A stretch of DNA of 64,000 nucleotides from Agromyces terreus (GCF_009749465.1 NZ_WBIS01000002.1:310001-374000), one strand, 5' to 3'; counted from the first letter of the stretch, positions 17,806 through 27,544 are shown. Made by a program: numbers and translations. The notes: generated by a model from the sequence alone, not told the origin.

Positions 17806-19233
17806 TCAGAGCGCGCGCAGGATGTCCTCGACGCGGTCCTTCGCATCGCCGAACAGCATCTGCGTGTTGTCGCGGGTGAAGAGCGGGTTCGCGACGCCCG
17901 CGTAGCCGGCGGCCATCGACCGCTTGAACACGATGACGTTCGACGCCTCCCACACGCGCAGCACCGGCATGCCCGCGATGGGGCTGCCCGGATCCTCCGC
18001 CGCGGCGGGATTCACGGTGTCGTTCGCCCCGATCACGAGGACCACCGTGGTGTCGGCGAAGTCGTCGTTGATCTCGTCCATCTCCTCGACGACGTCGTAG
18101 GGCACCTTCGCCTCGGCGAGCAGCACGTTCATGTGCCCGGGCAGCCGCCCGGCGACCGGGTGGATGCCGAACCGCACGTCGACGCCGCGTTCGCGGAGCT
18201 TCGCGGTGAGGTCGGCGACCGGATGCTGCGCCTGCGCGACCGCCATGCCGTAGCCGGGCGTGATGATCACGCTCGTGGCGTCGCGCAGCAGCGCCGCGGC
18301 ATCCGTCGCCGTGATCTCGTGGATCTCCCCCTGCTCCTCCTCGGCGGACGATGCGGCCGGGGCGGCGATGCCGAAGCCGCCCGCGATGACCGAGATGAAC
18401 GACCGGTTCATGGCCTTGCACATGATGTACGACAGGTACGCACCCGACGAGCCGACGAGCGCGCCGGTCACGATGAGCAGGTCGTTGTTCAGCAGGAAGC
18501 CGGCCGCGGCGGCGGCCCACCCCGAGTAGCTGTTGAGCATCGAGATCACGACGGGCATGTCGCCGCCGCCGATCGACGCGACGAGGTGCCAGCCGAGCGC
18601 GAGCGCGAGGGCGGTGACGACGACGAGGAGCCAGAGCTCGGGCGTGATGACGTACCAGACCGTGAGCACGACGAACGCGACGAGCGCGCCGAGGTTCAGG
18701 GCGTTCTTGCCGGGCAGCATGAGCGGGGCCGACTTCATGCGGGCCGAGAGCTTGAGGAACGCGACGATCGACCCGGTGAAGGTGACGGCGCCGATGAAGA
18801 CGCCGATGAACACCTCGGCGTGGTGGATGTCGAGGAGCGCTCCGGTCATGCCGGTCTCCTCGAGGGCGCCGTTCCAGCCGACCAGCACCGCGGCGAGCCC
18901 GACGAAGCTGTGCAGCAGCGCGATGAGCTCGGGCATGCCGGTCATCTCGACGACGCGGGCGCGCCAGAGCCCGATGGCGCCGCCGATGACGACGGCCGCG
19001 GCGAGCAGGCTCAGTCCGAGGGTCGCCTGCGGCGTGCCCCAGGCGTCGGACACGACGACGCCGATGGTCGCGACGAGCGCGATGGCCATGCCGGCGATGC
19101 CGTATCCGACACCGGCCTTGGCGGTTTCATGCCTGCTGAGGCCCGCGAGGCTGAGGATGAACAGCAGCGCGGCGACGATGTAGGCGGCTCCGGCGATCGA
19201 CGCGGGCGTCAGGAGGGCAGAGGTTTCGGGCAC
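17806..19233 (-). CDS. pntB: NAD(P) transhydrogenase beta subunit
   Basis: PntB (475 residues) forms, with PntA, the proton-translocating transhydrogenase that reduces NADP+ with NADH using the proton gradient. The first ~280 residues hold eight or nine membrane helices. The C-terminal domain III binds NADP(H), with [37 protein letters not shown] and [10 protein letters not shown] all recognisable. Start is GTG with GAGGAG nine bases upstream. It lies 32 bp after pntA in the same operon. Confidence 0.95.
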   Translation of the reverse strand: MPETSALLTPASIAGAAYIVAALLFILSLAGLSRHETAKAGVGYGIAGMAIALVATIGVVVSDAWGTPQATLGLSLLAAAVVIGGAIGLWRARVVEMTGMPELIALLHSFVGLAAVLVGWNGALEETGMTGALLDIHHAEVFIGVFIGAVTFTGSIVAFLKLSARMKSAPLMLPGKNALNLGALVAFVVLTVWYVITPELWLLVVVTALALALGWHLVASIGGGDMPVVISMLNSYSGWAAAAAGFLLNNDLLIVTGALVGSSGAYLSYIMCKAMNRSFISVIAGGFGIAAPAASSAEEEQGEIHEITATDAAALLRDATSVIITPGYGMAVAQAQHPVADLTAKLRERGVDVRFGIHPVAGRLPGHMNVLLAEAKVPYDVVEEMDEINDDFADTTVVLVIGANDTVNPAAAEDPGSPIAGMPVLRVWEASNVIVFKRSMAAGYAGVANPLFTRDNTQMLFGDAKDRVEDILRAL

Positions 19234-19265
19234 GATCGGGTCTCCTCGGGTTCAGCGCGTCGCGG

Positions 19266-20864
19266 TCAGTGGCCGGGCCGGTCGGCCTGGGCGGCCTGTC
19301 CGGGGGCTCGTGGACCGGCGGCGGCCGGGCCTCGCGAGAACATCGCGAGCATGCGTCGGGTCACGGCGAATCCGCCGAAGATGTTGATGCTGGCCAGCAG
19401 CACGGCGACGGCCGCCAGCACCTGCACCACGAGCACGTCGCTCGTGATCTGGAGCATCGCGCCGACGACGATGATGCCCGAGATGGCATTGGTGACGCTC
19501 ATGAGCGGCGTGTGCAGGGCGTGCGCGACCTTGCCGATCACGTAGAACCCGACGACGACCGAGAGCACGAGCACGGTGAAGTGCTGGGGCAGCGGGGCCG
19601 GGGCGATCGCGTTGACCGCGAAGAGCGCGGCGATGCCCACCGCGACGAGCAACACCTTCTTGACCGGTGTCATGGGCTGCTTCGCCGGCTTCACGGGGGC
19701 CGCGGCCGGTGCGGGGGCGGATGCCGCCGGCGCGGCCGAGACCTGCACCGGCGGGGGCGGCCACGTGACGGCGCCGGGCTGGGCCACCGTGACCGAGCGC
19801 TGCACGACGTCGTCGAAGTCGAGCACGAGCTCGCCGTCCTTCGCGGGTGTGAGCAGCTTCAGGAGGTTCACGACGTTCGTGCCGTAGAGCTGCGATGCCT
19901 GCGTCGGCAGGCGCGACGCCAGATCGGTGTAGCCCAGGATCACCACGCCGTTCGGCGTCACGACGCGTTCGCCGGCGACGGACCCGGCGACGTTGCCGCC
20001 CTGGCCCGCGGCCATGTCGACGATGACGCTGCCCGAGCGCATGCTCGCGACATCCGCCTCCGTGATGAGCTTGGGCGCGGGTCGTCCGGGGATGAGCGCG
20101 GTGGTGATGATGATGTCGACGTCGGCGGCCTGCTCCGAGTAGATCTCGGCGGCGCGCCGGTCGTAGTCCTCGCTCGTCGCCTTCGCATAGCCGTCGGTCG
20201 ACTGCATCTGCTCGGCGACCTCGACCTTGAGGTATTCGCCGCCGATCGACTTGACCTGGTCGGCGACCTCGGGCCGCGGGTCGGTCGCCCGCACGATCGC
20301 GCCGAGGCTCGACGCCGCACCGATGGCGGCGAGTCCGGCGACGCCGGCGCCGGCGACGAGCACCTTCGCGGGCGGCACCTTGCCGGCCGCCGTCACCTGA
20401 CCCGTGAAGAACCGGCCGAACTCGTGCGCGGCCTCGACGACCGCCCGGTATCCGGCGATGTTCGCCATCGAGCTCAGCACGTCCATCGACTGGGCGCGCG
20501 AGATGCGCGGCACGGCGTCCATCGCGAGCGCAGTGACGCCGCGCTCGGCGAGCGCCTGCAGCAGGTCGGGGTTGAAGGCGGGGGCGAGCAGGCCGATGAA
20601 CGTCGCGCCCGGCGTCAGGGCGACGATCTCGGCCGGGGTCGGCGCGTTGACCTTGAGCACGACCTCGCTCGCGACCGCCTCGGCGCCGGACACGATGGCC
20701 GCACCCGCCTCGACGTACGCCGTGTCGGGGAAGGAGGAACGCGCGCCCGCCCCGCTCTCGACGACGACCTCGTAACCGAGGGCGGTCAGCTGCTTCACCG
20801 TCGCCGGGGTCGCGGCCACCCGGGACTCGGGGGCCTGCTCGGTCACGATCCCGATACGGGACAT
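19266..20864 (-). CDS. pntA: NAD(P) transhydrogenase alpha subunit
   Basis: PntA of 532 residues, the single-polypeptide form carrying both domain I and the membrane part. Domain I (about 1-375) shows [31 protein letters not shown] for NAD(H) binding and [12 protein letters not shown]. An Ala/Pro linker of about 30 residues leads to four membrane helices (about 430-525). I chose the ATG at 20864 because AAGGAG lies six bases before it; the in-frame ATG at 20879 would include that ribosome site in the coding sequence. Confidence 0.95.
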   Translation of the reverse strand: MSRIGIVTEQAPESRVAATPATVKQLTALGYEVVVESGAGARSSFPDTAYVEAGAAIVSGAEAVASEVVLKVNAPTPAEIVALTPGATFIGLLAPAFNPDLLQALAERGVTALAMDAVPRISRAQSMDVLSSMANIAGYRAVVEAAHEFGRFFTGQVTAAGKVPPAKVLVAGAGVAGLAAIGAASSLGAIVRATDPRPEVADQVKSIGGEYLKVEVAEQMQSTDGYAKATSEDYDRRAAEIYSEQAADVDIIITTALIPGRPAPKLITEADVASMRSGSVIVDMAAGQGGNVAGSVAGERVVTPNGVVILGYTDLASRLPTQASQLYGTNVVNLLKLLTPAKDGELVLDFDDVVQRSVTVAQPGAVTWPPPPVQVSAAPAASAPAPAAAPVKPAKQPMTPVKKVLLVAVGIAALFAVNAIAPAPLPQHFTVLVLSVVVGFYVIGKVAHALHTPLMSVTNAISGIIVVGAMLQITSDVLVVQVLAAVAVLLASINIFGGFAVTRRMLAMFSRGPAAAGPRAPGQAAQADRPGH

Positions 20865-21208
20865 GCGGTGCTCCTTCACGACGACGCGTTCCGCGGGGGC
20901 GGCTCGGGTTTGGAATTCCGTCGGGCCGCGCGGGGAACGCGTCGTGCTGCGACGGTGCTGCTCGCACCACCTTAGAACACGAGTTCTTCCTGAGAGCGAA
21001 AGTTACGTTTCACTTCGTGGAAGTTCTGGATCATCGGATGTCGGTGGGCGACCCCCTCAGCGTAGGTGGCCCGCCGCTCGCAGGGAAGGACTTTCACCCC
21101 CGACGACACGAAGGAATCGGGGTTCTTTCACCGGGCGGAACTCTGGCGCGAGGGCCCGCTTCGGCCGAGGCATCCGCTCATCGATCGCCGCGTTCTAGTA
21201 TCGGACGC
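20865..21208. other. pntA/IclR divergent intergenic region
   Basis: This 344-bp region must hold the promoters of pntAB (leftward) and the iclR-type gene (rightward). It contains a short perfect inverted repeat, AGAAC-ACGA-GTTCT (20974-20987). A less GC-rich segment (20970-21040) follows. I see no gene in it and cannot place -10/-35 boxes with confidence. Confidence 0.4.
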
Positions 21209-21925
21209 ATGACGGCCGACACCCCGAGGACCCAGACCGGATCCCAGACGCTGAGCCGCGGCATCCGCCTGCTCGAGATCCTGGCGTCGGCCGAGCGCAA
21301 CCTCTCGATCGACGAGCTCGCCGCCGAGCTCGGGGTGCACCGCTCCGTCGCGTACCGCCTGCTGCGCACGCTCGAGGACCACGGGCTCGTCGCGCGCGAC
21401 TCCGCCGGACGCATCGCGCTCGGCACCGGGCTCGCCGCCCTCGCCTCGGGCGTCGCCCGCGACCTGCAGCAGCTCGCGCTCCCCGAGCTGACGGATGTCG
21501 CGAACGAGTTCGGCATGACCTGCCTGCTCGCCGTGCAGGTCGACGCCGACGAGGCCGCCACGCTCGTGAGCGCCGCCCCGCGCCAGAGCATGGCCGTCGT
21601 GTCGTACCGCCCGGGCCACCGGCATCCGCTCACACACGGCGGACCGGGCAAGGCGATCCTCGCTACCCTTCCCGAGACGGCCTGGCCGGATGCCGCGGGC
21701 GACGCCCTGCGCGCCGAGATCACGGAAACCCGTGAACGGGGTTACGCGATCAGCCACGACGAGGTCGTGCCGTCGCTGCGCTCGGTCGCGGTGCCGCTCA
21801 CCCTGCCGGGGCAGCCGCCCGCGTCGATCGCCGTGATCCACGTGTCGTTCCCCCGACCCGAGGCCGAGATGGCCGCGCGCCTGACCGCGGCCGCGGTCGC
21901 GATCCGTCGCGCCTACGGCGCCTGA
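21209..21925 (+). CDS. IclR family transcriptional regulator
   Basis: A 238-residue regulator with an N-terminal winged HTH (SLSRGIRLLEIL-type start, then LSIDELAAELGVHRSVAYRLLRTLEDHGLV) and a C-terminal IclR effector-binding domain (HPLTHGGPGKAILA). IclR proteins control catabolic operons in response to small aromatic or organic acids. It converges on the aromatic monooxygenase gene, the obvious candidate target. The upstream frame is open for another 64 codons, but that part is non-conserved, so the ATG at 21209 is the start. Confidence 0.88.
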   Translation: MTADTPRTQTGSQTLSRGIRLLEILASAERNLSIDELAAELGVHRSVAYRLLRTLEDHGLVARDSAGRIALGTGLAALASGVARDLQQLALPELTDVANEFGMTCLLAVQVDADEAATLVSAAPRQSMAVVSYRPGHRHPLTHGGPGKAILATLPETAWPDAAGDALRAEITETRERGYAISHDEVVPSLRSVAVPLTLPGQPPASIAVIHVSFPRPEAEMAARLTAAAVAIRRAYGA

Positions 21926-21965
21926 CGCCGCGCCCGCGCCCCGTGCGCCGGGTCCCCGAACTCGT

Positions 21966-22031
21966 GAGCGCGCGCGAATGCGACGAGTGCGCACCGGATT
22001 CGGCGCACGCTCGTCGCATTCGCGCGCGCTC
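21966..22031. terminator. long stem-loop between convergent genes
   Basis: Arms 21966-21992 and 22003-22031 pair over 27 bp with one two-base bulge, around a 10-base loop. It lies between the stops of the IclR gene (+) and the monooxygenase (-), so it can end transcription from both sides. There is no T-run, as is common for actinobacterial terminators. Confidence 0.65.
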
Positions 22032-22040
22032 GGGCTCGAG

Positions 22041-23996
22041 TCAGTGCGCCCGCAGCGCCCCCCGGAAGAACTCGGCGAGCTCGCCCGTGGCCGACAGCGG
22101 CAGCACCTGGGCGACGTAGTGGTCGGGGCGCACGACCACGACGACCCCGTCGCGGGAGAGCCCGCGTTCCTCGAAGATGTCGTGCGCCGGGTCGGTCGCG
22201 TACACCTTCTCGTAGTCGGTGAGTCCGAACGGCCCGGTCGCCGGGCGGAACACCGCGGGCGCCTCCATGAGGTCGACCTCGCCGTGCGGCTGCTGGTAGA
22301 CGACCTTCACGTCGAACACGTCGTCGAAGCCGCCGTCGGCCGGCGCATGCGCGACGAGGGGCGAGTCGGATGCCTCCGCCAGCCACGCCGCCCAGGACGC
22401 CAGCGCCGAGGCATCCGCCCGTGACGGCGCACGATCGGCGAACGCGTAGATGCGCCAGCGGCCGTCGGCGCGATGGTGGTGGCCGAGGTGCACGGGGTTG
22501 CCGTCGCAGACGCGCTCGACGGGCGCCGACTTGAAGCGCTTGCCGACGGGGAACCCGGTCGCGAGCTCCTGGTGCTCCTGCGAGCCGACGATCATCGAGG
22601 GCTCGTACTGCGTCATGAACCCCGCCGGGAACTCGAAGGTGCGCACGTAGAACTCCTCGAGCTCGGCCGGGTCGCCGAGGTCTTCGGGCTTGGTGGCCAT
22701 GAGCCTCGACCACTCGCGGTCGAAGGCGATGAGCTCCTTCGCGACGACGTGACGCTCGGCGTGGTAGGTCTCGAGCAGCGCCTCGGGGGCGCGGCCGTCG
22801 AGCACGTGCCCGAGCTTCCAGCCGATGTTCCAGCCGTCCTGCATCGACACGTTCATGCCCTGCCCGGCCTTGGCGCTGTGCGTGTGGCACGCATCGCCGG
22901 TGATGAACACGCGCGGCGTGCGCGAGCCCTGCTCCTCGACGGGCACGTCGTCGAAGCGGTCGGTGACGCGGTGCCCGACCTCGTAGACCGAGTGCCACGG
23001 CACGTTGCGCACGTCGAGCGTGTACGGGTGCAGGATGTCGTTCGCCTTCGCGATGACCTGGTCGAGCGTGGTCTTGCGCACGGCTCCGCGGTCGTCTTCG
23101 GCGACCTCGCCGAGATCGACGTACATGCGGAACAGCTGGCCGCCCTCGCGGGGGATGAGCAGGATGTTGCCCGCCTCCGACTGGATCGAGCACTTCGTGC
23201 GGATGTCGGGGAAGTCGGTCACCGCGAGGGTGTCCATCACGCCCCATGCGTGGAACGACTGGGCGCCCACGTGCTGCGCGCCGATGGACTCGCGCACCTT
23301 GCTGCGGGCACCGTCGGCGCCGACGACGAACTTGGCGCGCACCGTGCGGCGCTCGCCCGTGAGCTCGCCGTCGAGGGCCACGGCGTGCGAGGCGTCGCCC
23401 GCGCCGACGCCCACGCCGGTCGCGCGCTCGAGCGTGACCATGACGGGGTGCTCGGGGAGTTCGCCGTCGGGGCCGGGCTGGGCGATCTCGAGGCCGACGA
23501 ACTCCCACCCGTAGTCGGGCACGATGCGGCCGGGGGAGTTGCGGGCGTACTCGGCGAAGTAGTCGAGCACGCGGGCCTGGTTCACGATGAGGTGCGGGAA
23601 CTCGCTGATGCCCGTGGGGTCGTCGGGCGTCACCGCGGCCCGGTGGATGTTCGCGTGGTTCTCGGGATCGGGCTTCCAGAACGCCATCTCGGTGATGCGG
23701 AACGCCTCGGCGATGATGCGCTCGGCGAACCCGAAGGCCTGGAACGTCTCGACGCTGCGCGCCTGGATGCCGTCGGCCTGCCCGATCTCGAGCCGGCCGC
23801 CGCGGCGTTCGACGAGCCGGGTCGTGACGTCAGGGAACTGGGCGAGCTGCGCCGCGGCGACCATGCCCGCGGGGCCCGAGCCCACGATGAGCACGTCGAC
23901 CTCGTCGGGCAGTTCGGTCGGGCGGTCGATGCCGACCCCGGCCGCGGGCTCGACCCTCGGGTCGCCCGACACGTATCCGTGGTGGTGGAACTGCAC
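22041..23996 (-). CDS. FAD-dependent aromatic monooxygenase (phenol 2-monooxygenase family)
   Basis: Flavoprotein hydroxylase of 651 residues. It has the dinucleotide-binding motif VLIVGSGPAGMVAAAQLA (about 35-52), the second FAD/NADPH motif FVVGADGARSKVR and the third motif GDACHTHSAKAGQGMNVSMQD. The C-terminal ~170 residues fit the thioredoxin-like domain of phenol hydroxylase and 3-hydroxybenzoate 4-monooxygenase, and the length matches those enzymes. It probably adds a hydroxyl to a phenol or hydroxybenzoate using NADPH and O2; the exact substrate is unknown. No ring-cleavage genes are in the window. A PobR/PcaU-like operator lies about 40 bp upstream. Confidence 0.88.
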   Translation of the reverse strand: MQFHHHGYVSGDPRVEPAAGVGIDRPTELPDEVDVLIVGSGPAGMVAAAQLAQFPDVTTRLVERRGGRLEIGQADGIQARSVETFQAFGFAERIIAEAFRITEMAFWKPDPENHANIHRAAVTPDDPTGISEFPHLIVNQARVLDYFAEYARNSPGRIVPDYGWEFVGLEIAQPGPDGELPEHPVMVTLERATGVGVGAGDASHAVALDGELTGERRTVRAKFVVGADGARSKVRESIGAQHVGAQSFHAWGVMDTLAVTDFPDIRTKCSIQSEAGNILLIPREGGQLFRMYVDLGEVAEDDRGAVRKTTLDQVIAKANDILHPYTLDVRNVPWHSVYEVGHRVTDRFDDVPVEEQGSRTPRVFITGDACHTHSAKAGQGMNVSMQDGWNIGWKLGHVLDGRAPEALLETYHAERHVVAKELIAFDREWSRLMATKPEDLGDPAELEEFYVRTFEFPAGFMTQYEPSMIVGSQEHQELATGFPVGKRFKSAPVERVCDGNPVHLGHHHRADGRWRIYAFADRAPSRADASALASWAAWLAEASDSPLVAHAPADGGFDDVFDVKVVYQQPHGEVDLMEAPAVFRPATGPFGLTDYEKVYATDPAHDIFEERGLSRDGVVVVVRPDHYVAQVLPLSATGELAEFFRGALRAH

Positions 23997-24034
23997 TGAT
24001 CTGCCTCACTTCGTCGTGGGTGCTGCGAGCCATT

Positions 24035-24049
24035 GTTCGATAAACGAAC
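24035..24049. promoter_or_regulatory. IclR-type operator upstream of the monooxygenase
   Basis: GTTCG-ATAAA-CGAAC is a perfect inverted repeat. It closely resembles the GTTCGATAATCG-type half sites bound by the IclR proteins PobR and PcaU. A related partial copy (GTTCTGTTATCG, 24055-24066) follows on the same side. The position, 39 bp before the start codon, suits control of the monooxygenase by the adjacent IclR regulator. Confidence 0.6.
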
Positions 24050-24121
24050 GTGGCGTTCTGTTATCGCTCGATCAGTGTAGATCCGGAGCGCGTCGGCGAC
24101 AACTCCGGGGGCGCGCGCCCG

Positions 24122-24802
24122 TCAGGCGGGGTCGCGGCCGTGCTCGTGCTCGTGCTCCTGCTCGTCGTCCTCGAGCAGCATGCCGACGGAGGTCGCGCAG
24201 GTGTCGCCCTGCCAGGCCTCGATGGCTTCCCGCACGGCGAACACCACGATCACGAGTCCGGCGACGGCGTCGGCCCACCACCAGCCGAGCAGGCTGTTGG
24301 CGACGAGCCCGACGAGCACTGCGGCCGAGAGGTAGGTGCAGATGAGCGTCTGCTTCGAGTCCGCGACGGCGGTGGCCGAGCCGAGCTCGCGGCCGGCGCG
24401 TCGCTCGAGCAGCGACAGGAACGGCATGATGACGACGCTGAGCGCGGTGATCACGATGCCGAGCGTCGAGTGCTCGACCTCGACCCTCGTGAACAGGGCG
24501 ACCGACGACGACACGGCGACGTACGCGGCGAGGGCGAAGAAGGCGACCGCGATGACGCGGAGGGTGGGGCGTTCCCACCGCTCGGGTTCGCGGCGCGTGA
24601 ACTGCCACGCGACGGCAGCGGCCGAGAGCACCTCGATGGTGGAGTCCAGGCCGAACCCGATGAGCGCTGCAGAGGATGCCGCGGCCCCGGCCGAGATGGC
24701 CACGATCGCCTCGATGACGTTGTAGGCGATCGTGGCGCCCACGATCCAGCGGATGCGGCGGTGCAGCGTGGTTCGCCGGTCGGCGATCGGGGCGGCACTC
24801 AT
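24122..24802 (-). CDS. cation diffusion facilitator family transporter
   Basis: A 226-residue membrane protein of the CDF/cation-efflux type with five or six helices, lacking most of the usual cytoplasmic C-terminal domain. Metal-site aspartates are seen in FGLDSTIEVLSA and VADSKQTLICTY. The tail is Glu/His-rich (EQEHEHEHGRD) and could bind metal. The start overlaps the ArsR/CmtR-like sensor stop (ATGA), so it is likely a Cd/Pb/Zn exporter made on derepression. The ion is inferred from the sensor. Confidence 0.83.
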   Translation of the reverse strand: MSAAPIADRRTTLHRRIRWIVGATIAYNVIEAIVAISAGAAASSAALIGFGLDSTIEVLSAAAVAWQFTRREPERWERPTLRVIAVAFFALAAYVAVSSSVALFTRVEVEHSTLGIVITALSVVIMPFLSLLERRAGRELGSATAVADSKQTLICTYLSAAVLVGLVANSLLGWWWADAVAGLVIVVFAVREAIEAWQGDTCATSVGMLLEDDEQEHEHEHGRDPA

Positions 24803-25137
24803 GCGCACGTGCACGTTTCGCCGGCGCAGCATCCGGGCTCGACCACGAGGGTCACGCGCAGCAGTTCGTCGAGCGCGGCGGCGAGGTGCCCGTCGGCGAG
24901 TCGGTACGAGGCGCGCCGCCCGTCGGGCACCGACTCGACGAGCCCGCATCCGCGGAGGCAGGCGAGCTGGTTCGACATGACCTGCCGCGACACCCCCAGG
25001 CGTTCGGCGAGGTCCGACGGATAGGCCGGCTCCGCGCGGAGGGCGAGCAGCACGCCGACGCGGGTCGGGTCGGACAGGGCGTGCCCGAAGCGGGCGAGCG
25101 CGGCCGTGTGGCTCGCGGAGGCGATCGTGTCGGACAT
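24799..25137 (-). CDS. ArsR/SmtB family metal sensor, CmtR-like
   Basis: A 112-residue winged-helix repressor (LARFGHALSDPTRVGVLLAL, then LAERLGVSRQVMSNQLACLRGCGLV). The two cysteines in ACLRGCGLV match the Cd/Pb ligands Cys57 and Cys61 of mycobacterial CmtR. The C-terminus EPGCCAGETCTCA supplies four more cysteines where CmtR has its third ligand. It should release DNA on cadmium or lead binding. It is first of a two-gene unit with the exporter. Confidence 0.85.
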   Translation of the reverse strand: MSDTIASASHTAALARFGHALSDPTRVGVLLALRAEPAYPSDLAERLGVSRQVMSNQLACLRGCGLVESVPDGRRASYRLADGHLAAALDELLRVTLVVEPGCCAGETCTCA

Positions 25138-25189
25138 GAGCGCAAGAGTACAGCAAACGCTGAATTCATGCGATCGTGTCCGACGGGGG

Positions 25190-25954
25190 TCAGCTGAACT
25201 TGCGGCGGTAGATCGCGACCGACCACACGTACGCGACCACGAGGATGCCGACGAGCCAGGCCAGCGCGACCCAGATGTCGCCGCCCACCGGTTCGCCCGC
25301 GAAGAGCGCCCGCATGGTGTCGACAATCGAGGTCACCGGCTGGTTCTCGGCGAACCAGGCCACCGGGCCCGGCATCGTCTCGGTCGGCACGAAGGCCGAG
25401 CTGATGAACGGCAGGAAGATCAGCGGGTAGCTGAACGCGCTCGCGCCGTCGACGGTCTTCGCCGAGAGGCCGGCGACCACCGCGAGCCAGGTCAGCGCGA
25501 GGGTGAAGAGCACCAGCATTCCGGCGACGCCGAGCCACGCCCCCACGGATGCCCCGGTGCGGAACCCCATGAGCAGGGCGACCCCCACGACGATCGCGAC
25601 CGACACCAGGTTGGCGACGAGCGAGGTCAGCACGTGCGCCCACAGCACGCTCGATCTCGCGATCGGCATCGACTGGAAGCGCTCGAAGATGCCGCCCTGC
25701 AGGTCGAGGAACAGACGGTACGAGGTGTACGCGACGCCCGACGCGATGGTGATGAGCAGGATGCCGGGCAGCATGTAGTTGATGTACGACTCGTCGGACC
25801 CGGTGCTGATCGCCCCGCCGAGCACGTAGACGAACAGCAGCATCAGCGCGATCGGGGTGACCGCCGTGGTGATGATCGTGTCGGGGCTGCGGAGGATGTG
25901 GGTCAGCGACCGGCCCGTGAGGACCCGGGTGTCGCCGAGGACATGCGCGGTCAT
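25190..25954 (-). CDS. ABC-2 type transporter permease
   Basis: Membrane subunit (254 residues) of a DrrAB-type ABC-2 exporter, with six helices and the family sequence around PLIFLPFISSAFVPTETMPG and FAENQPVTSIVDTMRALF. Daunorubicin-resistance DrrB proteins share this pattern. The start overlaps the ATPase stop (ATGA). It is last gene of the PadR-controlled operon. Confidence 0.9.
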   Translation of the reverse strand: MTAHVLGDTRVLTGRSLTHILRSPDTIITTAVTPIALMLLFVYVLGGAISTGSDESYINYMLPGILLITIASGVAYTSYRLFLDLQGGIFERFQSMPIARSSVLWAHVLTSLVANLVSVAIVVGVALLMGFRTGASVGAWLGVAGMLVLFTLALTWLAVVAGLSAKTVDGASAFSYPLIFLPFISSAFVPTETMPGPVAWFAENQPVTSIVDTMRALFAGEPVGGDIWVALAWLVGILVVAYVWSVAIYRRKFS

Positions 25955-26811
25955 CGGAGTTCCCTTCGGTTCTGGGCGGATGCCGCGGTGCCGGCCGTGC
26001 CCGGGGCATCCGGGCCGGCTCCGCCGGAGGCATCCGTCTCGGCACCTGCGGTCTCGCCGGTCGCGCCGACCAGGGCGAGGAAGACCTCTTCGAGCGTCGG
26101 CTGCTTCTCGACGTACTCGACCTTCGCGGCCGGCAGCAGACGCTTGAGCTCGTCGAGCGTGCCGTTCTGGATGATGGTGCCCTCGTGCAGGATCGCGATG
26201 CGGTCGGCGAGCTGCTCGGCCTCGTCGAGGTACTGCGTGGTGAGCAGCACGGTCGTGCCGCCTTCTGCGAGCCGCTTCACGGTCTGCCACACGTCGATGC
26301 GCGCCTGCGGGTCGAGGCCCGTCGTGGGCTCGTCGAGGAAGATGACCGGCGGGTCGCCGATCAGGCTCATCGCGATGTCGAGCCGACGGCGCATGCCGCC
26401 CGAGTAGGTCGCGGCGCGCCGGCCGCCGGCCTCGGTCAGCGAGAACCTGGCGAGCAGGTCGTCGGCGACGGCGCCCGGGTCGCCCAGGTGGCGGAGCTTC
26501 GCGACCAGCACGAGGTTCTCGCGGCCGGTGAGCACCTCGTCGACGGCGGCGAACTGGCCGGTGAGGCTGATCGACTCGCGCACGTCGCCCGCCTGGGCGG
26601 CGACGTCGAACCCGTGCACGCTCGCGCTCCCGGCATCCGCCTTCGTCAACGTCGCGAGGATGCGCACGAGCGTGGTCTTGCCCGCGCCGTTGGAGCCGAG
26701 GAGGGCGAAGATGCTGCCCGCCTCGACCTCGAAGTCCACGCCGCGCAGCACTCGCAGGTCGCCGAACGACTTCTCGACGCCCCGAACCCTGACGGCGGTG
26801 TCGCTCGTCAT
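25951..26811 (-). CDS. ABC-2 exporter ATPase (DrrA-like)
   Basis: ATP-binding protein of 286 residues with Walker A GSNGAGKTT, signature YSGGMRRRLD, Walker B VIFLDEPTTGLDP and a C-terminal DrrA-type extension (AKVEYVEKQPTLEEVFLALVG). It drives export of a drug or lipid through the adjacent permease. Its tail ends in an Ala/Gly/Pro-rich disordered run. It is coupled to neighbours on both sides by four-base overlaps. Confidence 0.92.
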   Translation of the reverse strand: MTSDTAVRVRGVEKSFGDLRVLRGVDFEVEAGSIFALLGSNGAGKTTLVRILATLTKADAGSASVHGFDVAAQAGDVRESISLTGQFAAVDEVLTGRENLVLVAKLRHLGDPGAVADDLLARFSLTEAGGRRAATYSGGMRRRLDIAMSLIGDPPVIFLDEPTTGLDPQARIDVWQTVKRLAEGGTTVLLTTQYLDEAEQLADRIAILHEGTIIQNGTLDELKRLLPAAKVEYVEKQPTLEEVFLALVGATGETAGAETDASGGAGPDAPGTAGTAASAQNRRELR

Positions 26812-27182
26812 CGGCCCTCTCCCTTCTTCGCCGCGTCGATCGCCTTGACCAGGCGGGTGCGCTCCTTGTCGATCCACTGGGCGCCGCCGTACGCCTGGGC
26901 GTAGGCCTCGGCGAACTCGACGGGGTCGTCGCCGACGATCGCGCTGACGGGGGTGCCGTCGATGGCGGCGCGCTCCCACAGATCGGCGAGGTCGACGAAC
27001 ATCTGCACGATCGTGTCGCCGTCGGTGACGCCGCCGTAGTACATGAGGTAGCGGTTGAGCGCGCTCGCGGCGCTGCGGTGCGGCTCGGGCAGCGCCTCGA
27101 TGCGGGTCTTCGCCTGCTTGTACTGCTTCTTCTGCTCGAGGGACCCGGTGATGGTTTCGATCCACTTCGCGGCCATGGTCAT
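26808..27182 (-). CDS. DUF1048 family protein
   Basis: A 124-residue helical protein of the DUF1048 family, starting MTMAAKWIETITGSLEQKKQY. These proteins are nearly always encoded between a PadR regulator and an ABC-2 exporter, as here. Molecular function is unknown; no membrane segment is seen. It overlaps the PadR stop and the ATPase start (ATGA on both sides). Confidence 0.85.
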   Translation of the reverse strand: MTMAAKWIETITGSLEQKKQYKQAKTRIEALPEPHRSAASALNRYLMYYGGVTDGDTIVQMFVDLADLWERAAIDGTPVSAIVGDDPVEFAEAYAQAYGGAQWIDKERTRLVKAIDAAKKGEGR

Positions 27183-27544
27183 GCTCCTTCGTCCTGCCGG
27201 TTCTCGGTCTGCTGTCGTTCGATCTGCGTGTGGAGCTGCGCGATGCGCTCGGCGAGGAAGCCCCACGTGCGCCAGAATTCGTCGAGGTACTCGCCGCCCG
27301 CCGTGTTCAGCGAGTAGACCTTGCGCGGCGGCCCCTTCTCGGACGGGACCTTCGCCACGTCGACGAGGCCCCGCTGCTCGATCCTGATCAGGAGGGCGTA
27401 GACGGTGCCCTCGGCGATGTCGGCGAAGCCCTGCTCGCGGAGCCGTGCCGTGATCTCGTACCCGTACGCGGGGCGCACGGCGATGATCGCGAGCACGATG
27501 CCCTCGAGCGTGCCCTTGAGCATCTCGGTCGATTGCCGGCCCAT
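27179..27544 (-). CDS. PadR family transcriptional regulator
   Basis: A 121-residue PadR-type winged-helix repressor: MLKGTLEGIVLAIIAVRPAYGYEI, then the wing region GTVYALLIRIEQRGLV and the C-terminal dimer helix. PadR proteins repress neighbouring drug-export genes and respond to the exported compound. It heads the operon PadR-DUF1048-ATPase-permease, and a large palindrome over its promoter suggests self-repression. Confidence 0.9.
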   Translation of the reverse strand: MGRQSTEMLKGTLEGIVLAIIAVRPAYGYEITARLREQGFADIAEGTVYALLIRIEQRGLVDVAKVPSEKGPPRKVYSLNTAGGEYLDEFWRTWGFLAERIAQLHTQIERQQTENRQDEGA

